From: Cloeon dipterum | Taxonomy: Eukaryota; Arthropoda; Insecta; Ephemeroptera; Baetidae | DNA: 64,000 bases | Direction of reading: 5' to 3' | Assembly: GCF_949628265.1 (NCBI RefSeq) | Contig: NC_088786.1 | Coordinates: 15,500,001 to 15,564,000, forward strand | Part shown: positions 36,451 through 48,748 of the stretch, in pieces | Position numbering within the stretch: position 1 is the stretch's first letter | How the letters are laid out: every line of letters begins with the position of its first letter | Notes under the pieces: model-generated | What the model was told of the DNA's origin: nothing | The model's database searches: none | The model's input: only the letters and a program-made list of their open reading frames with translations | Made by a program: the position numbers and the translations under genes

Positions 36451-37141
36451 TTCAATTTGAGCATTTCGAGTCACTAAACTAACCACTTTTTGCCATCTCT
36501 GACATTAGGTAGCCAGTATTAGATCTCCGAACTGCTCAAATACCTCCCATTGCTTTGACACTCCTGAGAGTGCCTTAACAATGCGAGCCAACGGGCTGGT
36601 TATTATCTAGTAAACTTCATTCATTTAAATCTCCAGACTATTGTAGAGGTTCCCGCACATAATGAGGGGAATTTCTTAAATAAATCCCTCACTTTTAAAA
36701 AAAAAAATTAATAAAGATTTTCAACAATCAATTCAAGTGTAAAATAAAGATGATAAAGATTGGGATTCGACAATCCTATATGGTACCCCAAAGCAAGTCT
36801 TCACGGGTAGCAGGAAGCTGACCTTTTCGGATCCGAATCTCTGCTATATCCTTTTTTATTGTAATTTTCCTCAACAAAACTTCGGAAGTAAATATTTATG
36901 TAAATATATGTGCGTATGAGCTAAATGAAACCTTTAGCCAATAGTTCAAAGTTATTAGTGTGTCGATTTTTATGTATAAAGGTGTATATAATAGGATATA
37001 CGGAAAGTGGAGACCAGGAAACGACATCGCGCCTAACCAAATATCGAGTTATTGAGATCAATTGTTATTGGTTTTCAAAATTTTCCATATGAGCGTGGCG
37101 TTGGCAAAAATTTGAAACCAAAAAGTATCTACTCTCCTTAC

Positions 37142-37248
37142 CTGGCAGAAGGAGTGCGTGTCTGGCCAAGTGCAGCACGTAGCTCGTTGAAGGTGGAGTG
37201 GCCACGACGGGCCATGTCCATGAATGACTCCAAATACTCGTTACCTCG
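37142..37248 (-). CDS. CARD-domain gene, exon encoding C-terminal half of the CARD
   Basis: This 107-nt exon reads from CGA (37248) to a strong donor GCCAG|GTAAGG. It encodes RGNEYLESFMDMARRGHSTF then NELRAALGQTRTPSA. The spacing RG-x2-[AY]-[FL]-x2-F-[ILM]-x2...-G-[HQ] followed by a Leu-rich helix is the helix 4-6 pattern of CARD domains, as in caspase-2/-9-like initiators. The acceptor region is TATAGGAAG|CGAGG; using the second AG gives phase 0, matching the microexon at 44964-44998. The exon is coding-like, with C/G-rich third positions. It is predicted as part of an apoptotic or innate-immune adaptor or initiator caspase. I could not find a caspase catalytic exon in the window, so the protein class past the CARD is open. 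Confidence 0.55.
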
Positions 37249-38258
37249 CTTCCTATAGGGAAACTTGTATCTTTGACGCGTCCCAATGAAAACGAAAGTG
37301 CTTTCAAGGAATTGTTAAAAGAACAGTTATTCAAGAAATATTGAACCACCTCTCTTTTTATAACAATTATGTTCAAACTGAATTAATTTTGTCTTGAAAT
37401 GCGGCAATGTATAGGGCAAAATAGCCCTGCAGAACCATAATAAAGATTACCTTGAAACTAATCAAAGGTTACAGTGCAAAAACTGGATTCAACAGTTCAT
37501 TAAAAAGAATTGTAATTTTAGTTTGCTAAAAATGATGAGTGTGTTTTATGAGGCATTCAGGGCACGGTCTTCTAAACTCACGAATGAGGAGAGTTTCTCA
37601 CAAAAACATAATTTTATATTTAAACGGCCAGGAGATGCGTTTGTCCGTTAACGTTTGGCCCACACGCGTACCCCAAATCAAGCGCAGGGAAATTTTATTT
37701 TCCAGCTGCAGGCCCACCGTGTAGAGCAGCAGAGAGATACATAAATCTACAATTTTCGAGTGAGTCAGCCGCAGCGCGTTTGTTTTTGCCGCCCACGTTA
37801 TTGTGCATTCGGCCGGCTTCTCAGGGCACAGAAAGAGAGTGACTGGCGGTCCAAATAAATTTATGATATATCACTGGGATCCATTTATTACAGAGGAGAT
37901 GCATCCTGCGCCATGGGCAAACATCATCATCATCATCATCTTCAGGGCAGACACGCAGTGAGTTGAAACGTGGAAAGAGAAGTGGCTGCTGATGGGGAAT
38001 TTTTCTACCTGTTGAATGATGAGCAGCGCAGTGAAGTAATCGGACACTTCCGGCGATTTTTCACCGAATTATTTTGCAGGCAAAAGATAAAAGATGGGAG
38101 ATAAAAAAGAGACCGAGTTATTAGAGGGCGGCAGGCGCGCAGCGTTCAAAGGGACCAACGCCAAGCAGTGGCGTAACTTGTTGTTATAAACGAAAATGAA
38201 ACAATTCATAAAAGTGTCGCAACCCCGGGAAACACGAGACATTTTTTCCCACATAGAA

Positions 38259-38260
<2 letters not shown>

Positions 38261-38327
<67 letters not shown>

Positions 38328-38334
38328 TATATAT
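38261..38334. repeat. Compound (AT)n-(AC)n-(AT)n microsatellite
   Basis: About 54 bp of AT, then CA units to about 38327, then AT again. Likely length-variable. Confidence 0.95.
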
Positions 38335-41300
38335 TTCAAAATCTTTTATAAAATTTCAGTTAAACGTTAAAAATGCGGGTTTCAAAATTTTCCATAGTGG
38401 TATTGGACAATGTAAATGTTAAAAGCTTGGTGATCTTTAAAAATTACGCAATTTTTAAAATTATTTGATCCACGTAATTTTATAATTGTTGGTAGCGTTG
38501 AAAGAGTGATTTTTTTCGTAAATAAATAAACGGGAAAGCAAATTTCTCATAGATTGCGAAGTTACGCCACTGTTACGTTAGGTTAATGGTTTTTTGAGAT
38601 ACTGCGCGCTCTTCTTGTTAAATAACAACTTTGAGGGTCTTTTGCAGCCGTTTGATGTCGACTTATTAAAATCACAATGGGCTTGTTCACACAAAGTGCG
38701 TGAGGTCTGGATGCTGCGCGGCTGTCAAGTGCAGGTATAGAGGGAAGCGTGCAGGTGCAGAAAGGCAATGGGGTGGTCTGACACCGCGTTAACAGCAGCC
38801 AAAGATGCTTACTTTCCCTATGGAAGCCCAGCAGCAAAATCTCTTTCGCGGCGTTTCCGAATCTCGGGAAAGGATCGTGCGGCCGGGTAGAGGCTCGCGT
38901 GGAAAATATAAATGCATTGCGGGACAATAAAAGCATAAATCTGCTGATTGACGCTCTCGTCGGACGAATGCAGGTGAGTGGAATAAATCGGCTCAACGCG
39001 AACAATGGCGAGTCCAAGCAAATTGCCAGGTTTTATTGCCGCACGGCCCGTGACATTTCGTATTGTGCTGTCTTATTAAGGCCCCAGAGTTATTGCCGAT
39101 ATTGCAATTTGCTGCTTGATTTACTCACTGCAGCACGCACGCAGCGCCGGATTTCGCATTGTACATTCCGAAGCGGGATTCGTGCTAAACGCCGTGTTTT
39201 ACATCAAAACGCCAACAAGTGGAATCACCGTGTTTGGATTTATATCGCAGATTTTATCTGCACGAGCATACTAATAATTCCCTTAAAAGGCGGTTCGTTT
39301 GACTGCTGGGATGGGCAAAATCGCTGAATATTTTATGCTCTTTGAATCAGCGACTTTGAAGTTTCTAGACGGCACTGATTGTATTTTTTCTGTTTTAAAT
39401 TACGCAACGATTCCGTTTCCAATAAATATTCCTACCTTCTTTTCTGAACCTAATGGTACATCAACATTTATTCGCGATTTTCTAACCAAGTATTTCTATG
39501 TACGCTATATTTCACCCGGTCTTGGCTTGGCTGACTGTGTTCAAAACTTGCCCACTGCACTTTTCCAGGTTGGTTTTCACGTCGATTTAAATATTTAACG
39601 CTCCACAGCTCACTCAAAGTGAACACAGAGTTAAATTAATCAGTGACTTGCAGATTTCATAGCACCTCATCGTCGAGTTGATTTCCTTAGAAAATTGAAT
39701 TTTAAGGAGGTTTTAGCCGCGCTTCTTTTCACGCTCATGCACTTGTCGCTTTTTGTTGTCGAGATACATGTTCCTAGCCCTTTCACAACAACAACCACGA
39801 TCACAAAGATTTACATCAAATAATGCAAATATTGCCTGATCAGGATGAGTAATCATGTTACACCCCTTTTGCGCCTCAGCGCGGAGATCAGTGCACAAAA
39901 AAATCAGCTTTGCTCGTTTTGATTCATACACGCTTGCAAGCGGCGGTGGCAACGGCAGCGGCGGCGAAGGGAAGAGTATAAATAAATAAATTGCACTCGA
40001 CAAAGAATTACACAAGAGAGCAGCAGCGATCGAGAGAAAGAGAACGCGCAGTGTCGGAAGTTCATAAAAGTGCTTTTGTGCTATAATAGTTGAGCTGGCA
40101 AGAGCACACAAATGGAGGCGCGCACAATAAAAAGGTGCGGGTTATTGAGAATGAAAGAGAATCCCTTTCATCTGCGGCTTGAGATCGAATACAAAAAATA
40201 ATATTACTACTGCGTCGTGCGGTGTCTATTTCAGACAAACTTGCCTCTAAACATACATACACTCACAACTGTCTCACAGATGGGTATTAATACAGATAAA
40301 ACTTACGTGCTGGGTAAATGATTATTCCACCTGGCCAGAGAGCAAAGAGCGCGCTGTTCGTTAGATGCTTATTCATCTTACATGCCGCCCTCCCTGTGCG
40401 TGCCTTAACATCAGCTGTTAACGCCCGATGTTGTATTTTATCCTCGCAAACCACCCATAATAGGCTTTAATGTCCAATCATTTTCAACGCCGCAGTAATT
40501 TTAAGGTATGCGTTGACGGAAAAATGACCTCTATACCTCAAATGCAAAGAAAACTAAATCAAACAGGCCGAATTAAGTAAAATAGAAATCACTGAGCTAG
40601 CTTTTACTCGACAGAATTTTTATCTTAGTCTATCAACTCAATGAGCCTTTTCATTTGATCCGGAATTGATTGTGAATTCGACATATACGCGAGGCAGCTG
40701 CACACGGAAATCCCAAACGTGCGCGGAGAATGCAATAAGCCCTCACTACACAAAGATTTATTTTACAAGTAAAAAATCACCTGTATCTATATGTCGTTCT
40801 TAATCAATTCCATGGGCAGACTCACGAGCTAGTGCAGACATACGCTTGCTTGCTCTTTTCCCTGCTTTTTCATTCATACCAGCACGACGATGGTCAGACC
40901 CATCAGTTTATGATTGCGCCCCCAGTAAAAATGCCTGCTGCTCAATACAAATTTATGTTGTGTGTCTATATATGTATTTTTTACAAAAAGAAGCAACGAA
41001 GCAGCAGTAATAGAGGGTTGATACGATTACGTGAGCATCCGCGATTGCCCTATCTTGCACCACCTCTGCCGCATCGAACCTACAATGCAACCCCCATTGC
41101 AAAACCGCAGGCTTCCACTTCCCTCCAATGCACATCTTAAATTACACCAACTGCATAATGCAGTATCTCTTGACCCACCATTCGCAGGAAGACCAAAATT
41201 TTTTTGCTGTAACAATGTTTTGGCTGCTGGTCTTGCCGATTGGCAATCGTAAAAAAATAATTAAAGCACCTGGCTATCTCTCATAAATGTAGTTGAATTT

Positions 41301-43639
41301 TCAAGTTGGGATATCAGTCAGTAATGATTTATCTTGTTTGTAATTCAATTAAGACAATGCGATGATTGCTAAAAAATTGAAAAAGTATTAGAAATATTAC
41401 TCAATAAAATAAAAGCTTCTACATCTGTGCTTATTTATGTAAAATCTGTTCAAATAAATAGCAAATAACATTGTTATTTTAATCAAGTAAGTAAAAAGAC
41501 AATTGAAACAGACATGAGTATAAAATGATACTCAGTTTGTTTTACAACCTGATTTGGTGACGTTATACCTTAAACATACCGTACAGCACTTAAATTTTTT
41601 TTGTAAATTCCTCTCGCCTACCTCGCACGGTGATTTAGAAATTCTCCAAATTCTTAGCTCTATAAAAGCCGAAGAGAACATAGTTAAAGTTTGCGTCTAT
41701 ATACTTTCAGCATTATATAGCGCGACATAAAAATACCAAACATGCTACCGCATATTTTTTTATTTCGTTAATAGCAAGCCGAAAACATTGGAGTGCAACA
41801 AAAGGTAATTTACACAGGCACCTTTGAAAATTCGGCCGGATCCCATAGGGATGCGTAGGCTGCTTGGTGCTGGTATATGGCACCTTTTCAGGCGTTCACG
41901 TGAGGCAAGAAAAAAAGGGCAAAGGTCCATTGAAGAAAAGCCTTGATTCTCTCTATGAATTGGCAACAATATTACGCAGGAATAGATAAGTGGAGTAGAG
42001 CATAGTTTATAAACAAGATCTATAGAGTCGTGGGCAGGAGAAACTTGTCATTTTAATTTTTAAATTCAAGTTGAGAATAATCGAGGAATACATTTTCAGA
42101 GATTGGAAACAGATTTTGACTTGTCCTCTTTGCCAATGTTTAACTTTGATCAACATGTTTTGGTTCCAATAACCATAGAGGGTTGCGTCACTTGTGGCTT
42201 AATTCCAAGCACAAAATGATTATTTTTTGCTTGGGAACAGAAATGGCAAAATGTTGAAAGAAAAAATTCACGATCACATTTTTGAAATGGCTTCTGTTGA
42301 GGAACTTGCGTGGTACAGTTTCTAATTTGGAAAGCTTTAATCGTTGAATTTTCTCTTAGTATCATAGCTAACCGCTTATTTTTTCTGAACACCGTTTTTT
42401 TTTATCAAATAACTTGTGTTAATACTTGACAAGGGACGAGCACACAGTTCCAACAAAAGAATTAATACCTTCCTCGTTTTTCCTAGTATCGACTTGATTT
42501 CAAAATGTTTTAATTATAAAAAGTGGAAATCTAAAAAATTGAAGAAATCGACATTGAAATTAGATTTTTTTGTTCACAAAGTTGAATTTTACTAAAGGAT
42601 ACCATCCTGAGAAATGCCATTCACGGATGAGCACCCCGGACAGCTCTTTTTTCATGCAAGAGTGAAACAATAACCATTTTCTTCTTTCTTGACAGGCAAT
42701 GGAAAATTGATATTTCTTAATTATGCCAATCATAGACCAAATATTTTTTAATCAATAACAGTTTGGTTCAATAGGGTGATTTTTTCATTCAACACTGAAT
42801 AGCAAGAGCCCATCAAACAACTATAAGTGACAGTTAACACACATAGAAAAATATGGGCACTACATCCCATGGCGGCTTGTATCAAATAAAAATTTTTCCC
42901 TCTAAAAGTACGCCAGAAACACGAAGTAACACTTAACTCGAGGGTGGAAGAGTCGATCAAATATCTAGTGTTTTCACAATTTATAGGGTTTTATTCACCC
43001 CTCTTTCATTGAGGAAAACAGATGACGCACGAACCTTTTATTAGATGGCAGGAAACGTTGGAATTCTTCGTAAATTTAATTTATAAAGTATTTTATGTAG
43101 AAAAACATGCAGCTGATAAAATTTGGAATGAGCCTTTGATCAATCCAATCTCCACTAGTAATTACGTGCATAAAGACTTATTTTTACATTTTATAATTTT
43201 AGCCACTCAAATGAACGGAGTTTCAACTTACGTAAATCATTATTGCCGTAAAACCGTAATAATGCACGCAAAATATAAATCAGGACGTAAGCAAACGGAC
43301 TCAATAAGCAAACAAATAAAATATGTCGGTAGTCAGTATTAAAAACGCGGATTATCTTGTTTCTCGGCCAGCAAACAAGTGACGATTTGGCGAAAAGTGC
43401 CGAGAGTTTCGTTCAGAAGTTAATGGCGAAGAATTCGCAACGGAGAGGGGATGCGTGGTGGTCGCGGCAGGGAGAATTAATTTGCGAATAATTAAGAGAT
43501 ATAAAGTGTATTTTGATAAAATTCCACGGTGCCAGCCGTTCTTAACTCGCAATCAGTTAGAGAGCGGAGCTGAGCATTGAAAATGGCCGGCTGCGCGCGA
43601 TTGGCTCTCTCGGAATGAATAAAGGGATTATAAATTTGC

Positions 43640-43999
43640 TATAAAAGGCCGAGGAGGAGGCTCTCTCGCTCGCTAATATATTAGTTAGCTGCTTTTGTTA
43701 AGAGAATATTTCGAAGATAAAATCATTTCTGTGCGCCGCCAGTGCTGCTGCTGCTTGCTCAACACACATCGCAGCTCTCATTTATTGCCAATTAAAATTC
43801 CTACGGCTTTTTCTTTTATTTTTTCAAAGCCAGCCTCTCTCTCTCTCTCTCTCTCTCTCTCGCGGCGGACATTTAGCCGGCTGGCCGCGTGTGTGCGCGC
43901 ACACGGTGATAATCAGAAAGCTGGCTGAAAAGAGAATCTGCTGGGATGAAACAATTAGAGGTCCACCTGTGCATGTGCGTGCTGCTGCTGACTGCCGAG
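43640..43999 (+). promoter_or_regulatory. Candidate TATA promoter and signal-peptide first exon
   Basis: TATAAAAGG at about 43640-43648 is a near-perfect TATA box. Three hundred bases downstream, ATG at 43946 opens an 18-codon segment, MKQLEVHLCMCVLLLTAE, which looks like a signal peptide and ends exactly at a donor (GAG|GTAAAT, GT at 44000-44001). A TATA-driven gene with a secretory first exon would fit, but no second exon was found. The 18 codons could be chance. Confidence 0.25.
43834..43861 (+). repeat. (CT)n microsatellite
   Basis: An uninterrupted CT run of about 14 units. Confidence 0.95.
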
Positions 44000-44963
44000 G
44001 TAAATTTATTTACATCAGCCGGCGGGTTGCGCAAGCATACCCTCTTCCATCCCGGCGTAAATATATGCTCATTAATTAAGGCCCCTCTCTGTCTGCACTG
44101 TCCACATAATACGCGCGGCTCTTGCGCGGCCAAGCATATACTCTGCGCGCTGCTGCTGGGAAAAGTGAAAACTGCCCAAGTGTTCAGCATCGGGGGACGG
44201 AGGTCGTGGGATTTGGCATGCGAAAAAGAATCCCGCCTCGTTTGCCGGCTTATTTGCAAATCGTCGTGAAATAATGAGCTGAGATAAATTACCGCGGCGC
44301 ATAAATAAATTAGGTGCTGCTTGGCCGGTGCAAATTGCATCGCTGATTTTCTTCATTTAAAAAAATGGTGACACCAACAAGCCAGCGTCTCATTTGAATT
44401 TGAATGTGTGTAGGAAAGATTTATGAGCTGAGGCTCCACTTTCAACAAGACTAATTGCCAACTGATTGTTAAATGCCATTATGTGTTTATCAGTTTTTTC
44501 CCTCGATGAATTATTGTTTTTTTAATTATTAAAGTATTTTGTGTCCAGTTAAGCACGGGAAAAATCCTCAGCCTTGTTATTGTTTCAATTTTTCTACACA
44601 CAACACTTTGACCTCGTCTTGGGGAAGAACAAATATGACACAAATGTTTATTTATAGAATTTTAAAAGAAATTACAGTAATAGAAACTGAAAGATGTGTT
44701 AAGATCAACAATTTCATGGTTAGGGTTTATGACAAATAAATTAATGTAAAAGATTTTAAAATAGAAAAGATTGTGAGTGGATACTTCCCATTTGCTTGTT
44801 GGTCAATACGAGATATTTAAAAATTGTGCAATAAGAACAATCACAGAATCAATAGGAGTACTGGTTTGAATAGTTATTACAGCTAATCCAAAGCCTTATC
44901 GTCAACAAGCGTAGTCATTGAAATACCCACCAATCCCTGGCACATATGTGCAAGCAGACTCAC

Positions 44964-44998
44964 CGTGAATATTTTCAAAGGATCGAGAGTGGCTCCTT
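44964..44998 (-). CDS. CARD-domain gene, 35-nt microexon
   Basis: The acceptor CATTGCAATAG precedes AAGGAGCC (from 44998), and a strong donor TTCACG|GTGAGT ends the exon at 44964. With the single G left over from the upstream exon (61965-61791), AA completes a Glu codon, then GATLDPLKIFT is read and ends in phase 0. Joined to the next exon it gives DPLKIFT-RGNEYLESF, which is the CARD helix 3-4 junction (x-LL-x-I/L-x-x-RG). Length and phase fit both neighbours, which is the main support; a 35-nt exon cannot be trusted alone. Confidence 0.45.
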
Positions 44999-47900
44999 CT
45001 ATTGCAATGATCAGGTTTGTTGAGGAGGCTTGGGATTAGCCAAAATATAGCTATATACAAACCAGTGATCGAATTGATTCTGTCATTTTTCTCCTTGCAA
45101 AATTTTTTAACTTCTCGTCTTGACCGTACAGGCAAATTGGAAATTTCCACCTCCATCTTAGGCATTTTTCAATTTTTAAAATCTTTTTCGTTCTTAATCG
45201 GTCGCAAGGCGAAATTCCAAAAACACCGCGATTGTGGTGACCTGCGCTCTGCAACGCAGCGAATTTTTGTCGAACGAAGTCCCGCAGACGGAAGGTCAGA
45301 TTGCTGCGCGTTTAGAGCGGTGCGAGTAGATCGCGAGTCACCTCAGAATATTAACATCAATTCAACCCATAAATGCTGTGTGTAAATATTTAGAAGATAT
45401 ATTTTTAAAAGTTATAAATTATTATAACGTTGTATTATTGATTAATTGGCATTTGACGAAATCAACACTTAAATTATTCAAACAGACGAGTGATTTATTT
45501 TAAATTTTGTATTTATTGTTTTTATTGAATAAACTCACTACACCTGATGCGTACGCAGTTCTGACATTGTCAGCACTTGAGCAATTTATGAAAAACCCTA
45601 CTGTCTACTGAGCACAGAAAAGTGTGCAGAGAAAATCTGTATCTTTGCTTAAATTTCAATCATCATCATCTTTACAATGACAGAAAATTAAGCACTTTGG
45701 AATATTTTTGGTAGAATTTCATTGCTAAATGCATGAGAAACTACTTTTACCTTTTGCACGGCAGCTTTACGTATAAGTTCTTCCTTCTCTAGTTGAAAGC
45801 TAATGAAGCTTTCATAATTCCTGGAAGAAGTCCTACACGTATTTCAAAGCACTTGCAGGTAATTAAGTGCTTGAGCGCTTACCGCTAATCGGCAGGGGTG
45901 AAATTGGAGCTCGCGCGCAGCAGGACCGATTTATCGTGTCCCAAATTGAGTGGGAGAGAGAGTGAATGAGAATGACGGATGTAGTTGTTTGAATTCCAAG
46001 GGCCGTGAAACTTTTTATTACCTCTATAGAGTGGAAAATTGTGTAAAATCAAAGCGAAGACAACACGGTCTGTGTGTTCCGAGGAATTTTCATTCTTTAC
46101 CTGGCCCGATAGAGGGTAGCGGGGGGTAGTTTGGATGGATGGTATCAGGGTGAGTCACCAATTACGGTGGACGCTGCCGCAGACCACCCTGCGATGTTGG
46201 CAAGGCAAGCGGGTTGTTTGTTCAAAGAAAATTCCAGCGATTGCAACACAATCATGGCACACTGTTGACAAGCAAGAATTGAGAGAAACAAGCGCAGAAT
46301 ATCTATACCTCTATTACTGCGAGTGAAAATGTGGCGCGCGGCTTATTTATTGTAATGTGCCCGGTGTGACTTGTGTTTTTTTCTTCCCAGAAACATATAT
46401 CAAAAGACACTTTTTGTTAGAGAAATTGCTGCGCGGCATTTGATTCTCACCGAGCACTAAATCAGCCGGCTGATAACTTTCTTTTCTTTGACACCACGCT
46501 CTGTAGGAAAATCTCCAGGTTGCTAGTTACCGGCAACATTATTGTGTTCTCCTTCCTCAAGGACTGTTTGACAGGGGAACGCAGATAATGCTGTATTAAC
46601 AAAAGATTATCTTTCCAACACCTCATTTTTTTAGAAATAGTGAATATATTATGTTCGGCCGTCATAACAATTCAAGAATATTGGTGATTTTTTTGTAGGA
46701 CAGCTGTTGTGTAAAAACAATTATTCCGCATGCTCCTCACAAAGAAGAAAAATATGCCCCATTAATAGCCTTGCATATATTTTATGTATTCTCCTTAGCA
46801 TTCTGTATTTTAAAACGGCCTGCTCGCACCGAGAAAAATGTGGTCAAAGGTCAACAGTGATCTCAGTGAGCCCAGGCCAACAGGTGTGTGGGTGACGTGA
46901 TTTTGAGAATTTCAGCTGCATACAAAAGCTACCATCTTTTTATCTCGTATTATAAATAAATAAATACATGTACACACATTTGCATGCTCAAGCAGACTCG
47001 ATGGAATTCAGCATGGAAAAGAAGAACAACAGAGAGCTTCTCAAAAGGTTAATCTTTTCAGGCGAGCGCGCGGTGATCCAAGCCGAAAGGAATTAAAAAT
47101 GCCGCGGCCGGACGCTGCGGCTGCCTTCGCTCTCTCTGCAAATTAAGCGCACAATCATCTCTGAAAATAAACATTCGCTCATTCTACTGCATGTGAGAGT
47201 TGATTTTCTTGTTAACTGTATACCTTTTGTTGTCGCGCAATAAGCACTAAAAATTACTTGGAAAATGGTCGCAAAAATTAAAAGTTTTGAATTTCCCGTC
47301 GCGACCTTTTCAATCATTTCACAAGGCATGCTGCGGGCTTTTTTCTAATAAACGGCTTATTCATCTTATAAAACACCAAACAGACTTTCAACTAGCTGTG
47401 TTTTCAAAAGAGCTCTCTGCTTCTATTTAAAATCAGATTAGAACAGAATAAGATTACTTTTCTAAAGTAAGTTCAAAAGTAAAATTTTCCTGAACCCTAA
47501 AAAGTAAATAAAAGCGACAAAATGCTCAGAGTAAATGTTGTGGTGCTTATAAGATGAAAATTGATCACTGTAATAAGCATTTAAGAATAAAAATCAGACA
47601 AAAACTAAGTGACCCTATATATACTCTCGAGCGTTCCTGGTTATTGTTTATCCTCAACATCATTAGAGAGCTTTCTAGTTATCATTCGTCAATAAAAAGA
47701 GAAAAGTACGGTAAGAAAAACGTGTAACTAAAACTTAGTAGGACAAAACTAAAACTTTTATTCTAAATCTTCAGTTAACATTTAATGTGACGCAAGTTTA
47801 TATATAGTTTATTGCTAATTTTTAGTATTATTTTTTAAATGATCACAACTGATATCAGCAACAATTGGAGCCTCTGAGGTCTTACCTTAAACTTTTTTGG

Positions 47901-48312
47901 CTTAAGTTTTAAATGAAACCAGCTAATACATGAAAATCTCTTGAAATTAACATATATCAACCGAATTATAATCCACCATTAATAATAATTATAAAATGTC
48001 AAGGACTGGATTTGAGACGCACACTACCCTTAAATGATCGTGTTAGCTGCTTGTGTTTGCTTTAATATAGAGAACTATGCAGTTGTAAATATAAACAACA
48101 TTTTATCTCCCTTGTTCCCGACGTCTCCCCTGCGTGCTTAAAAAGAGTTGTAAACGTGCGGATGGGATTTGATAAGCACTGTAAGTAATTTATGTTTGAA
48201 TGAATAACTAAAGTGTGAAAAGAGGCTTGTAAAGCAGGCTAGAATAGGGAGATTTGTCAAACTAATATACCGGCACATCTGAATTTAGACCTGTGCGAAG
48301 AACTTTGAACTT

Positions 48313-48447
48313 AAGAAGAAATATGAAAAAATGAAAATTTCAGAAATATGAAGAAATATGAAATGATGAAAATTTTAGAAATATGAAGAAATATGAAATG
48401 ATGAAATTTTCAGAAATATGAAGAAATATGAAATGATGAAATTTTCA
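48313..48447 (+). repeat. 35-bp tandem array (about 3.5 copies)
   Basis: The unit GAAGAAATATGAAATGATGA plus AATTTTCAGAAATAT (35 bp) repeats with few changes. The first copy is the most diverged (GAAAAAATGAAAATTTC). Confidence 0.85.
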
Positions 48448-48573
48448 TCAAGCACTTTCTGAGTTTTAAAATTCCAATTTTAACCGTAAGGGAATGTTGG
48501 ATAATTAGTCTTGGTCGATAACATAATTTTTAAGATGTTTGAAAGAAAAATAAATTTTCAGATGGAATAAGAC

Positions 48574-48748
48574 GATTTTCAAGATTGTATTTCCATCAGG
48601 AAATTGAAATATAATTCGATATACAAACATTGAAAACGAGAAGGATTAACAAAGCTGTATAAACTTTGAAGCTAAACTCTCTCGTTTCAGATGAATTTTT
48701 CGAACTATATTTCAATTTCCTGGTAATGCACATCTTGGAAAATATCAA
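48574..48748. repeat. Foldback (MITE-like) element
   Basis: Long inverted arms: 48598-48620 begins CAGGAAATTGAAATAT, and about 48700-48723 is its reverse complement with one change in 23 positions. Looser similarity extends outward (ATTTTC-AAGAT blocks) and inward (TGAAA-CGAGA blocks), so nearly the whole 175 bp could fold. No coding capacity. Confidence 0.65.

Larger units (their letters stand above)
37249..44963 (-). other. Proposed 7.7-kb intron of the CARD gene
   Basis: If the three CARD exons belong together, this whole stretch is intronic. It holds the (AT)n/(CA)n run at 38261-38334, a CAT repeat at 37922-37941, the (CT)n at 43834-43861 and a possible plus-strand promoter and first exon at 43640-43999. 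No other exons were recognised. Confidence 0.4.

Noticed and set aside
36784..36855. Possible caspase-like exon (minus) reading QLPATREDLLWG
   Set aside because: Two frames are open here, the donor (GTACCA) is weak, and the phase does not join the 37142-37248 exon without a stop.
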